Assembly (NCBI GenBank): GCA_025642075.2
Contig: JAODUO010000191.1
Span: 1 to 64,000 of the forward strand
DNA length: 64,000 bases
From: Ridgeia piscesae
Lineage: Eukaryota; Annelida; Polychaeta; Sabellida; Siboglinidae
Direction of reading: 5' to 3'
Of this stretch, positions 21,601 to 64,000 are shown in pieces. The notes beneath the pieces are model-generated. The model was not told the DNA's origin. It ran no database searches and worked only from the letters and a program-made list of their open reading frames with translations. A program made the translations under genes and the position numbers. Every line of letters starts with the position of its first letter. Position 1 is the first letter of the stretch.

Positions 21601-23195
21601 TATAGACCAAATGTCGAAACGTCACAAGAAGATGTCACAAGGACCGCCCAGACCCTAGAACAGCTGTCATTCACCATATGACTGTCATATGTGACGCCAT
21701 CGATCTCTCTGTATGTCGATAGTTAAGGCATTGATGATTAAGGAAACATTACAATGAGCAATTAAATTGTGTAGCCTGTGGGCACTCACACATAACGTTA
21801 ATATGATTCGATCATATATAACGTGTGTTGCTAAAGAATTACTATAGTCTTTAAAGAGACCAGTGTGTGGCTTCTTGGGAAGTATCTTTTAGTCTCACAC
21901 ACATGACATGCTGGAAACATTCACACATGGTTATCTAAACTGTAATGCACGCGCGTACCACCACGCACACCGTCACAGCTTTGCCACGACATGTTGTGAT
22001 TGCTGCCTAGGGCTAGGCGTATAGTGTGCAGTGTGCGCAGTTAAATGGACGGTGACTGAAGCGCAACTTGCAGATGTCTCCCAGTACACGCTGTAGTGTA
22101 TTTGCACTTTTGGATCAACGACATGGCGCGTTTGCGTGCGTCGTTGTTTCCCGATAGACATATGTCACGTGTTAGTGTTTTTGCGCGTTTCGTTTTGGTT
22201 GTGTCGTGACGGCTCACGCACCGGCATGACGTTATGCACTGCCATTCTCAGTTTCTCTGTCACAATCGTTCCCTCCTGTCTCTCGCACCTCGTGTCTCTT
22301 CTGTCTGTCATACACACAGGTCTACGCATGCAAACACACACACGCACGTGCACACAGACGCGCGTGCAAGCAAACACGCATACGCGGTCTCTCTCTTACT
22401 CTGTCTGTCTGTCTGTAGATCTGCCCATCTCACTCCCCCTCTCACTCAGCTCTCCCTCTTCCCCACTCCCTCCCCTCTCTCCCACTCCCTCCCTCTCTCC
22501 CTCCCCCCTCTCTCTCTATTCCTCTCTCTCTCCCCCCTCTCTCTCTCTCTCTCACTCACTCACTCACTCACTCACTCTCTCTCTCTCTCTCTCTGTATCT
22601 CGCCCTCTCTTCCTTCCTTCCCCTGTCTCTCCCTCCGTTTCTCCCTTCCTCCCTCCCTCTTTTCTTCCTTCATCCATCCCTCTCTCCATCCATCCATCCA
22701 TCCCTCTCCCTCCATCTCCCTCCCCCCTCTCTCTCTCTACCGTCTGTGCAGCAAATTCCCCATCGTCTGCTCACACGCCCGTACATCCATTCCCAGGCCG
22801 ACCGTGCGACCGAGGCCTATAGCTGTCTCGATGTCCTTTTCAGTTATTCATCACTGTACGTCCTTGCTGTTTCGCGTTCGGTGTGAACATCGATCAAATC
22901 TTCAAAACACAGTGCCTTCTTGGCCTACTTGTCTTCGTGTCATCAAATTAACATCACAACACTTACGCAATACGTGGCATTGGAACTCCATAAAAAGATA
23001 TGCAGCACACAACAAGCCAATAGGAACAACATATTAAGAACTTACATGACACCCATGTCCCGTTCTATTAAAATGAGCCTGTCATTCCACTATAATGAAC
23101 CTGTGCCGCGGCATGATGTAAGCTGTTGTTTAACCATTTATTAACACGTTGCAACATTTCTTCTTTCAGCACCAGAAAAGCCAGAGAAAAGGTAA
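15334..23195 (+). CDS. ANKRD45: Ankyrin repeat domain protein 45-like (4 clear exons plus probable last exon)
   Basis: Exons 15334-15637, 16247-16417, 18827-18921, 19292-19430 and probably 23170-23195 join into 244 codons plus TAA, near the human length (about 266 aa). The N-terminal 70 residues are variable. Ankyrin repeats run from about 75 (NKSPLDMAAILDRVEMVKEL) through GHTALHYAAAWGKINTVKAL, with the following ERARDVASRY..LECVDYLDWA block. The C-terminal helical part, EAKDKLQTEI..GRLSREDK and SVCNEHETWLQ, matches the same order in human ANKRD45. The family is linked to cilia and cell division in vertebrates; the biochemical role is unclear. ATG 15334 was chosen because it is the first Met in the exon and begins the homologous protein. 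If exon 4 is not spliced, the protein ends RMYE at 19444. Confidence 0.88.
15738..16000 (+). mobile_element. LINE C-terminal fragment in ANKRD45 intron 1
   Basis: An open stretch contains TTDIWNSLPQSVVDAPSVQS and IDKLWKNHP, the signature of the extreme C-terminus of many animal LINE reverse transcriptase proteins. The RT core is absent, so this is a 5'-truncated copy, on the plus strand. Confidence 0.8.
16247..16417 (+). CDS. ANKRD45: ANKRD45 exon 2: ankyrin repeat core
   Basis: The acceptor TCCATTTCAG is followed by GHTALHYAAAWG and the exon ends DYLDWA plus G before GTGAGTGG. The last 15 bases and the donor belong to the first unit of the 29-bp minisatellite that follows. Confidence 0.92.
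16403..18081 (+). repeat. 29-bp minisatellite carrying a 5' splice site in every unit
   Basis: About 58 tandem units of 29 bp. Each reads ACCTTGACTGGGCA, then GGTGAGTGGACAGTT or variants AGTGAGT, GGTGAAT and GTTGAAT. Unit 1 is the end of ANKRD45 exon 2 with its genuine donor (CAG|GTGAGT). The array thus repeats an exon end plus donor through 1.7 kb of intron 2. Since 29 is not a multiple of 3, use of a later donor would usually shift the frame. Confidence 0.95.
18082..18826. other. ANKRD45 intron 2, remainder
   Basis: AT-rich sequence between the 29-bp array and exon 3. No exon, RNA gene or mobile element was recognised. Confidence 0.5.
18827..18921 (+). CDS. ANKRD45: ANKRD45 exon 3
   Basis: Starts after TTGATTTCAG, reads EAKDKLQTEISVMRDIMADP and ends LSREDK before GTGCGC. 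The phase matches both neighbours. The EDK end corresponds to the LLKEDK position of the human protein. Confidence 0.85.
19292..19430 (+). CDS. ANKRD45: ANKRD45 exon 4
   Basis: Starts after TCTTCCTTCAG with ALITSVCNEHETWLQNTPEA and ends NLKLSEP plus one base before GTATGTAT. Reading on instead gives RMYE then TAA at 19442-19444, with an AATAAA at about 19619, so a shorter 3' end is also possible. Confidence 0.85.
19640..19930. repeat. Degenerate GGTCAGCA repeat
   Basis: About ten diverged units of roughly 25-32 bp sharing TATGGTCAGCA(T/C)ACAT and GTTGTTATA. Much more decayed than the other arrays in the window. Confidence 0.7.
19985..20195. repeat. 21-bp minisatellite
   Basis: About nine units based on CACTGGACACCAGCCAGTT, with GACACTGACCAGTTGCC variants. 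The open frames on both strands are artefacts of the repeat. Confidence 0.9.
20196..22375. other. ANKRD45 intron 4, no exon recognised
   Basis: Holds an unclassified candidate dispersed repeat at about 20870-21130 (GGTGGTTTCCTCCAAACTCC, later CGAAAGACACAGGCAAATG) and (TA)n-rich sequence at about 21410-21455. Between 21950 and 22240 it is richer in CpG. Confidence 0.4.
22376..22742. repeat. CT-rich low-complexity tract
   Basis: A pyrimidine-rich run with TCTC, CTCA, CCTT and CATC sub-arrays. Long Ser/Pro/Leu-rich open frames through it are compositional artefacts. Confidence 0.95.
23170..23195 (+). CDS. ANKRD45: ANKRD45 probable last coding exon
   Basis: After the strong acceptor TTTCTTCTTTCAG, the phase left by exon 4 gives Pro-Pro-Glu-Lys-Pro-Glu-Lys-Arg then TAA. 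An AATAAA lies downstream at 23791-23796. The short basic/acidic tail is plausible for this family, but similarity is too weak to prove it. Confidence 0.45.
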
Positions 23196-23980
23196 CTGAA
23201 CTTAGAGGGAAATTAACGGACACTGTTCAGCGGAAGGACATTGTGCTGTGTCAGCGGGCGCCCGGCGGTCACGCGTGGCTGCACATGTGTGATTGTATAT
23301 ATTATTGTAGCGTTACGATTATTGACGTAGATATAGTCTATGTTACAAAGTTTAATCATGTGTTTGTCCACGACTGTGATGACCCATATCCCGGCATGTA
23401 TTTGGGTAGCGCCGAGGAAGACTACAAGGCTACAATTATCTAGCGTCATACGTCAATGCCAAGAAGTGTTTGAACTGACAATGGTTTAACTTGTGTTTTA
23501 TAACGTAACGTAATTTTACATTTCAATGTCAAAAACTATGTTTAGATGAACACGGAAATCATTATTATGTTGAGCTGGTAGAAAGGAATAGTCGAGAGAT
23601 GTCTGCCACGAGATACGAGTCTATGGATGCGCAGTGTAATGGTTCACTCATCCGCCGTGCCTTGGGGAGAGTTCCACACGTTCTACTGTACAGTGCTTCT
23701 TTTAACAGGATGGCTTTTCACGTGACATGTAACACATTGTGTGCCAAATACACTGTAATAAGACGATCACTGCGATAACAAACGATGTGTAATAAATTGT
23801 ATTCTTTATTGGCATGAACTATGAACGTACTAATTAAATGACATGTATATTGTACCAACGTATCGTGTTATATTAGCGATACAAAATCGACTATGTGGAA
23901 GTGTTTCAAGTTATTGGGTCCCCAACATTTGACAGTGACTGATACCCCTTGTACGCGCTTGCAATCATGCATCGCACGCG
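23196..23980. other. Probable ANKRD45 3' UTR and downstream sequence
   Basis: If the last exon at 23170 is right, the 3' UTR runs to the AATAAA at 23791-23796. An open frame up to 23443 overlaps this region but shows no domain and would begin inside the intron. Confidence 0.35.
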
Positions 23981-24019
23981 CACCGCACGCCGCACGCACG
24001 CACGCACGCACGCACGCAC

Positions 24020-24056
<37 letters not shown>
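23981..24056. repeat. (CGCA)n/(CA)n microsatellite
   Basis: Runs of CGCA followed by CA dinucleotides. Confidence 0.95.
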
Positions 24057-24057
<1 letters not shown>

Positions 24058-24217
24058 TCTCTCTCCCCCTCCATTCGTGCCCCTTTTTGTCTGTTTTGTT
24101 TATTCTATCCTACTCCCCTTTCTCATATATGCACGGCTTTATATACACGCTCGTATGCACGCACCACACAGACATACGCACACGCGCGCGCGGACACTCA
24201 CACGACAACTAGTTCTC

Positions 24218-24838
24218 CAACTGTCTGTTTGTCCTTAGTTCTCCAACTGTCTGTTTCTCCCTAGTTCTCTAACTGTCTCTCCATAATTCTCCAACTGTCT
24301 GTCTCTCCCTAGTTCTCCAACTGTCTGTCTCTCCCTAATTCTCCAACTGTCAATCTCTCCCTAATTCTCCAACTGTATGTCTCTCCCTAATTCTCCAACT
24401 GTCTATCTCTCCCTAATTCACCAACTGTCAGTCTCTCCCTAGTTCTCCAACTGTCAATCTCTCCCTAATTCTCCAACTGTCTATCTCTCCCTAATTCTCC
24501 AACTGTATGTCTCTCCCTAATTCTCCAACTGTCTATCTCTCCCTAATTCTCCAACTGTCTGTCTCTCCCTAGTTCGCCAACTGTCTATCTCTCCCTAATT
24601 CTCCAACTGTCTGTCTCTCCCTAGTTCGCCAACTGTGTGTCTCTCCCTAGTTCTCCAACTGTCTGTCTCTCACTAATTCTCCAACTGTCTGTCTCTCCCT
24701 AGTTCCCCAACTGTCTGTCTCTCCCTAGTTCCCCAACTGTCTGTCTCTCCCTAGTTCCCCAACTGTCTATCTCTATACCTAATTCTCCAACTGTCTATTT
24801 CTACCTAATTCTCAAACTGTCTGTCTCTCCCTGCACAT
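24218..24838. repeat. 26-bp minisatellite
   Basis: About 23 units of 26 bp built on TCTCCCTAGTTCTCCAACTG with TAATT, CGCC and CCCC variants. Confidence 0.93.
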
Positions 24839-27800
24839 TTCTGTCATGGTCTATACTTCGACACTTTAACATCCGTACACGTCTTCTGAAGCCATCCTAG
24901 TCGAGAAGCAGCTGAGAAGCTGGAGTTACGACAAATTCCAACAGCACCCTACACCCAAGACCTGAATTTTTCCTTTGCGTTACATGGAATTTGCCCCTCC
25001 GCTGTCTTGAGCTGGTCGGATCCTACACTGTATCTTATATAATATGTTGACCCAAGCACAACGCTGTTGTGAATGACATTGGACATGTGCATTCTATAGT
25101 AGGGCCTACTTGTCCTTTGCAGTTTCTTGTAACGTTTTAAGGTTTTCTCTCTATTTTACTTTAGCAGTAATCATATCGTAAAGTTCGTGTTTCATTTCTT
25201 AGACTTAACTATGTTTATAATATGATGTAATTTCCGTGCAGTCACGTGGACGAACAAACAAAGCTTAAATTCGCAGGAATATTTTACTGTGAGTTGTTGT
25301 GAATTATTTATATACATTTAATTAATCATGTTGACTTAAACTACAATTTGACAATTTTATTACATTAACATTAAGTCCAGAAACCAGACTATGTATACCC
25401 TCGATGTATATGACGTCACACTTGATTATATACGAACTTAAAAAGGCAGTTTCCACGAGTGTTTTAATGACGTACAGAGCACCACACGAACGCAACAATA
25501 TGGTCACGGCATCTAAACAATTGTAATTTTGCAAACTAAAACATTAAAGCAATATATTTCCAATATGCCATGGTGACAAAATTAAGCGAATTAAAAAAAT
25601 AGGCATTTGTGGCGTGAGGTTTTCTATCGTTATTGCATTGAATGTCAGCACATATAAAGGACGCTAAAATCGGTTATTTAAAATTGTAATAACCTGCTGG
25701 CATAACCTTTTCCATTGTATTATTATTATTTTTTAAATTAAGCTTTAGTTGCATTATATAGGCAAGGACAATATATACTTTCGTGTATCTTTAATTAACT
25801 GACGTTTTGTTCCCTCCACACCATATGATTTAATTATATTTTTGTTTCACGATTTTGCATGACATTTACACACTAACAAATAACAAACTTGTGGAACATT
25901 ACTGGAGGTTGCGGCTTCCATACAACCCAGAAGAAGGCGTGCAAATAAAAAGACAAAAGTGGTAAACCCATTTGGTTGAGCACTATATAATTATGCTCAT
26001 TGACTTTCATTAGCTAAATCAAATACGATATATTCTCAACAAAATAATTACATAAAATAATTAAATTAATCGACTCTTGAATAAATCCTGGTAATTTATG
26101 CAAGTTAATCCATCGAAATTTTAGCTACATAAATAATTATATAATTTTACATATTTGTTATAATTATGTGATTGTTAATAAAATACATATATGCAACATA
26201 CAACTGATGGAGAGTATTTTTATTGTTACATATTACGGACATATTATTACATATTCGGTGTCATATTCTTGTTAGGGTCAGGCCAATGCACAATATTTAA
26301 TTCAATTTCAAAAAAGGACTTTTGATCATAATGTATAATACATTATGCTAGTTGAGACTAAGCCTAGTAATTGATATTATTAATTCACAGTATAAATTAC
26401 ACAAGAATGCACTTCCAATAAATTACGGGAAAAAACAAGTCTCAATGGTATGAAATATTTAACTTTGATTATTAAACTGATAATAATGATGATTACTTTG
26501 TCAGCTAATTAGCATAAATGTCTATTAGGCAAGTAGTATAGATGTCATTTCCTGTGGTAAATCGTTGACAGAACAAACTAATAACGAAAGAAACGGTGAA
26601 CTTCGTTATTGTCACGTATTCAGTAACATGCCATACAGTAGGTTTTGTTAGTTTGAACGTTCCAGCAAAATGGTGTTTTCGAAATGTTATGCTTTGTAGC
26701 TGAATTAACGGACGTATCGTGTAATGAGCGAAAATACAAGATGTTTATGGCATTCGAAGTAGGTCATTCTTCAATGATCCGCCTCTCATGCGCCTGGCAA
26801 CGGGTCACAACACAACACTAACGCCGCTGCACGATATACCACTGGACACTGCTATAGCAGTTTACCACACGTTTTGTCTATTTCGATCAGGTGAGAGTTA
26901 CTTACATTCATACTGATTAAAATTGCATTTACATAGTTACCTGTATAATTGACACATTACTGCTAATTTACATTACAATTTCATCTTGACTTGATACGTA
27001 CGTATTGCATGGATTGGGTGACAGTTGCTACCGACGCCCTAGTCTCAACATAACTAATTAGTTTATTTGAAGTAATGTGACATCTGGCTAAAAATAAATT
27101 GTATTGTATCAGTAAAGAATAGACGTCGATGTTACTGTTAGGCATAGCTCTTTTTATCACACATTTCTAAACCTTTGTTATAGTGTAAACAACACTAAAA
27201 CTGGGTCTGAGAGGCAGTGCAAAATGGGCACGTATGTTTAACAATGTAACTATAATACAGTACTACCGGGGTAGCTGTTATCTAGATATATTTATTGGCA
27301 TTTATATATTACCAATTTAAGTTATTTACGTATATTGACCACAATTAAGACTACATAGGTACTAGATTCACAGAAAATGTAATTAATCAACATTATAACT
27401 ATAGAAGCATTATCGGTATACCGCATCATCTAACAAAAATGTTGAGAAGTTCTATTGCTCACTTGAAATATGCATGGTAGCAAAATTCACCCATCCATAA
27501 CAGGGCAGATCTGTTTATGTTCATTTTCATGTGTCTGTCATCCAGCGCACGTGTTATACTGATCTCAATTTATGTTTCTCTTCTATCGTTTCATGATCAA
27601 CTCTTCCCCAGTGACTGAATTGTCTATTCTCTGTCACTTAGGCATTCTTCCAATCTCAGTCTGGCTTGCGGCGAGTGCCTGAACTAGTCATGCAGTGAAC
27701 AGTGTCCATGACAATCCAAAACTCTTATATTCATATCATAAATACAGAATATGGACAGAACGTAACATAAGATGTGGCACAGCGTAGTCAAAACACTCCC

Positions 27801-27880
27801 AAAGTACTAATATTTTTTAATGAGTACAAGTACTTTAATACATACCGGTAAATATACTACTACCGTCTGATATTACCGTG
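24839..27880. other. AT-rich intergenic, no gene recognised
   Basis: Three kilobases between ANKRD45 and the Sp17-like gene. No exon with family similarity was seen. The stretch around 26780-26830 is richer in CpG, but no start codon or exon can be assigned. Confidence 0.45.
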
Positions 27881-27985
27881 TAATGTTGACCACTCTCCAG
27901 GCTTATAGTATTGACCACTTGCCAGGCTTGTAATGTTGACCACTCTCCAGGCTTGTAGTGTTGACCACTGGGCAGGCTTGTTACC
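27881..27985. repeat. 24-bp minisatellite
   Basis: About four to five units based on TGTTGACCACTCTCCAGGCT. An overlapping ORF is spurious. Confidence 0.85.
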
Positions 27986-28479
27986 ACCAACCATCAGTGC
28001 CAGCTTGATGCATGTGGTCCACTGCCTTGATCTTGTCCACCTCTTCTGTCCACACTTCATCTTCTGTGACGTCCTCTGTATAGTGTTGATCTGTTGTGGT
28101 CCGAGTCAGTTGAACGGTATCAGTTGCCCCGTGATACACTTGTACCTACTGGACCTTTCTCCTTCAAGCATATGTGTGTCTAGTTGGGCTAATCTGTGAT
28201 GTAGCCTCTGATTCTCCGATCATTAACTTTGGCCTCTGATTGACCAGTTAGATGTGTACTTCCAAACATACTATGGTAGTTATTTAGAATCATTCCATAT
28301 GTTGTGTTTGACTTGAGGGCCTTTCTCCTACCGAGAGGCTGAGTGATGAGCCTCTCTCCGCAAGATGGCGCTGCTGTGAAAACTGTTTTAAAGATCAGAA
28401 TTCTATAGATTGTAACAGCAAGTGTCCTTTGCAGTGTCTAGTGTCTCCATAGTCAGCTGCAATATAATGTTCATATGCA

Positions 28480-29112
28480 CATCTGACCCACCACAGTTGA
28501 CAGGGTATTTAGTGACACACACCTGGCCCGGCCACCACAGTTGACAGGGTATTTAGTGTCACGTAACTGACCTGCCACAGTTGACAGGGTATTTAGTGAC
28601 ATACACCTGGCCCACCATAGTTGACAGGGTATTTAGTGTCACACACCTGACCCGCCACAGTTGACAGGGTATTTAGTGTCACACATCTGACCTACCACAT
28701 TTGACAGGGTATTTAGTGTCACACACCTGACCCGCCACAGTTGACAGGGTATTTAGTGTCACACACCTGACCCGCCACAGTTGACAGGGTATTTAGTGTC
28801 ACACATATGACCCGCCACAGTTGACAGGGTATTTAGTTTCACACATATGACCCGCCACAGTTGACAGGGTATTTAGTGTCACACACCTGACCTGCCACCG
28901 TTGACAGGGTGTTTAGTGTCACACACCTGACCTGCTACAGTTGACAGGGTATTTAGGGTCACACACCTGACCTGCCACCGTTGACAAGGTTTTAGTGTCA
29001 CAAACCTGACCTGCCACAGTGGATAGGGTATTTAGTGTCACAAACCTGACCTGCCACAGTTGACAGTGTATTTAGTGTCACACACCTGACCTGCCACAGT
29101 TGACAAAATGTG
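28480..29112. repeat. 40-bp minisatellite
   Basis: About 16 units of 40 bp built on CCACAGTTGACAGGGTATTT and AGTGTCACACACCTGACCCG. One unit lacks a base near 28990. Confidence 0.95.
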
Positions 29113-29802
29113 TTAGTGACACAGATCTATTCTACACACTCAACGTAAATAGCTGTACATGTCGTGTTCCATCAATTTTGTTCTTCCTTTTAGTATTATA
29201 TCAATTGAAATATTGCCAAATTATGACATCATTTTAAAACATCCCACGCTGTAAGCTTGGTTTCCAAGGATTTAGGTGCGATAGAAATGATCTATAATCA
29301 TATTATTATATTATTATTATATTATTATCTCGTCTTTCAATATCTGCTTTATTTTCGATGTCAAACAATCCAATGATTGTATCAAAAACCAAAAAAAATG
29401 CAAACAAATAAAGTTATATTATAAACTGAGTATGCAATATGAGTAAAAATTACCGTTTCTTAGAATGTCACTTTTCCGAGTGTCCTCCAGTCTTAACAGT
29501 ACATCAAACACAACTGAAGATATGGAATATATTGTTATGGCTCCATGATTTGGTTGTTTTGTATGGAATTGACTTACTTTGGATCAGTTTCAAATACAAA
29601 GTAAGCTAACTTGTTATGAAACAACTGACTTTTCAAGTAATGAGCTTACCATTTTAAATGTGTGATTTGTGGAACAAAAAAGTGCAAATCTCACTGAGTT
29701 TTGTTACTTAACACTTAGCCATGGCCGGCCACGAGTAACACACATTTGTCAGCCACTCCGTTGTTTTGACAGGTCTCAATCTGAAACCCCCGCACACAAG
29801 CA
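29113..29802 (+). promoter_or_regulatory. Likely 5' region of the Sp17-like gene
   Basis: This precedes the RIIa exon. No TATA box or clear core promoter is seen. A YY1-like AAGATGGCGCTG lies farther up at about 28363. A 5' UTR within the last 100-150 bases is inferred only from position. Confidence 0.25.
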
Positions 29803-63031
<33,229 letters not shown>

Positions 63032-63901
63032 GTATGTCTCTATTAGTAGTAACATGGATGATTCCAACATATTTAGTGTAGTTTTGTGTTGTCTTAATCC
63101 CTCAGACAAAATACAATGTGTTTGGTTCCAGCAACTTATTCAAATTCGTGGGATAATTTCGTAATTATTCAGAAGATGCAAAATTATGTGCATGTAGAAA
63201 AACAAAATTATTTACAAAGAAATAATCTCTTGTTTATCTACAGATTGTTTACAGAGTAATGTCCACCAGCTTGTTAACACAAGTGATTTCAGGGCAAAAT
63301 GAGAACATGTGAAGAATCAAAAATCCAAATAAAAGTTATGAATTGCAGACAGCATACTACTGGAATCAAACAGATTATTTCTAATTTATTTCACCATTCA
63401 CCTAGAGCAAAACCAGACAGTGTCACACGTAGCCCGGAGTTTGGCTAAACACTAGTCAATGACACACATTGCATGGCACAAATCTGTGTCTGTACAACCT
63501 TCAGTTGTTAGTGACATGCAAATGCTTATTGATTTCATCTTAAGTTTGCTCAAAGGTCAGCACTTTTGTCCTGTTCTGTAGTTCCCTAAGTCACATGGTG
63601 TGTCCTGTCACAGTAGCAGTGTTATGTATGAAAGCCAAGAGTTTTGCCTACATTACGAGCTACATGCGACACCTTTTGTTTCTCTTTCACACATTTCAGT
63701 CATTATTTACATCAAGAACTTTCTGCTTCTTTTAATGGTTTGACATTACAGTTTCTAGTTACTTTTTATTATTTACGAGGTTAAATTTATCACATATGGC
63801 CATAGTTCGTGTACTCTCCTATAGATACTTTACTTTTGCGTGGTTTGCTGTTGTCTGTCTTGACGTAATATAATTTTGTATATTTATAAGTACATATAGA
63901 A
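63032..63901. other. Sp17 next intron, partial
   Basis: AT-rich sequence after the donor GTATGT. No further exon was found. Confidence 0.5.
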
Positions 63902-64000
63902 ATATATGTAGCAGTGTACTAGTACAGTGTCATATGTAGCAGTGTATTAGTACAGTGTCATATGTGGCAGTGTACTAGTACAGTGTCATATGTAGCAGTG
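63902..64000. repeat. 28-bp minisatellite, runs off the window
   Basis: About 3.5 units of 28 bp: TATGTAGCAGTGTACTAGTA then CAGTGTCA. The array continues past the right edge. Confidence 0.9.

Noticed and set aside
22136..23037. Ser/Pro/Leu-rich ORFs of 228 and 267 codons
   Set aside because: They are carried by a CT-rich low-complexity tract.
23126..23443. Plus ORF ending DYKATII as a separate gene
   Set aside because: No domain seen. Its left part is better explained in another frame as the ANKRD45 last exon, and no other exon fits it.

Overview
The window is nuclear DNA of an animal, probably a marine invertebrate. It has GT-AG spliceosomal introns, metazoan-only gene families, non-LTR retrotransposon and tRNA-SINE remains, a MITE-like family, and very many AT/CA microsatellites and 20-52 bp minisatellites. 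The species cannot be named from the sequence. Almost all long open frames are artefacts of tandem repeats; the real genes are small exons assembled here by hand from splice sites, reading phase and remembered protein families.

Layout. (1) 1-5950: palindromic, 37-bp and GGACACTCTC-type minisatellites, then the region downstream of KLHL20. (2) 5951-12233, minus strand: a complete KLHL20-type BTB-BACK-Kelch gene in eight coding exons (588 aa), a substrate adaptor for CUL3 ubiquitin ligases. (3) 12234-15333: divergent intergenic region with a decayed LINE (plus strand), a MITE copy and a likely shared TATA-less promoter with CRE/ETS/YY1-like motifs. (4) 15334-23195, plus strand: ANKRD45-type ankyrin gene in four clear coding exons plus a probable tiny last exon. 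The donor of exon 2 is the first unit of a 29-bp minisatellite that repeats the exon end and its 5' splice site about 58 times. (5) 29803-63031 and beyond, plus strand: a long gene whose RIIa exon and following exon are SPA17-like and whose later exons are repeated IQ modules strikingly like the neurogranin (NRGN) core. Two further candidate first exons, both with N-terminal Met-Gly and cysteines, end in the same phase as the RIIa exon. A third candidate (59300) matches the phase of a later exon. The 17.4-kb intron after the RIIa exon is packed with minisatellites of 24-40 bp units.

From memory, KLHL20 and ANKRD45 are divergent neighbours in human (1q25.1), and SPA17 and NRGN are tandem neighbours (11q24.2). 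The window would therefore hold two old gene neighbourhoods. The second seems to exist here as one compound transcription unit able to make an RIIa-IQ protein (Sp17-like, for PKA-anchor/cilium/sperm roles) and, by alternative promoters, acyl-anchored or soluble IQ proteins (neurogranin/GAP-43-like, calmodulin-binding). That compound locus is the most interesting content. All exon joins are inferred without transcript data.
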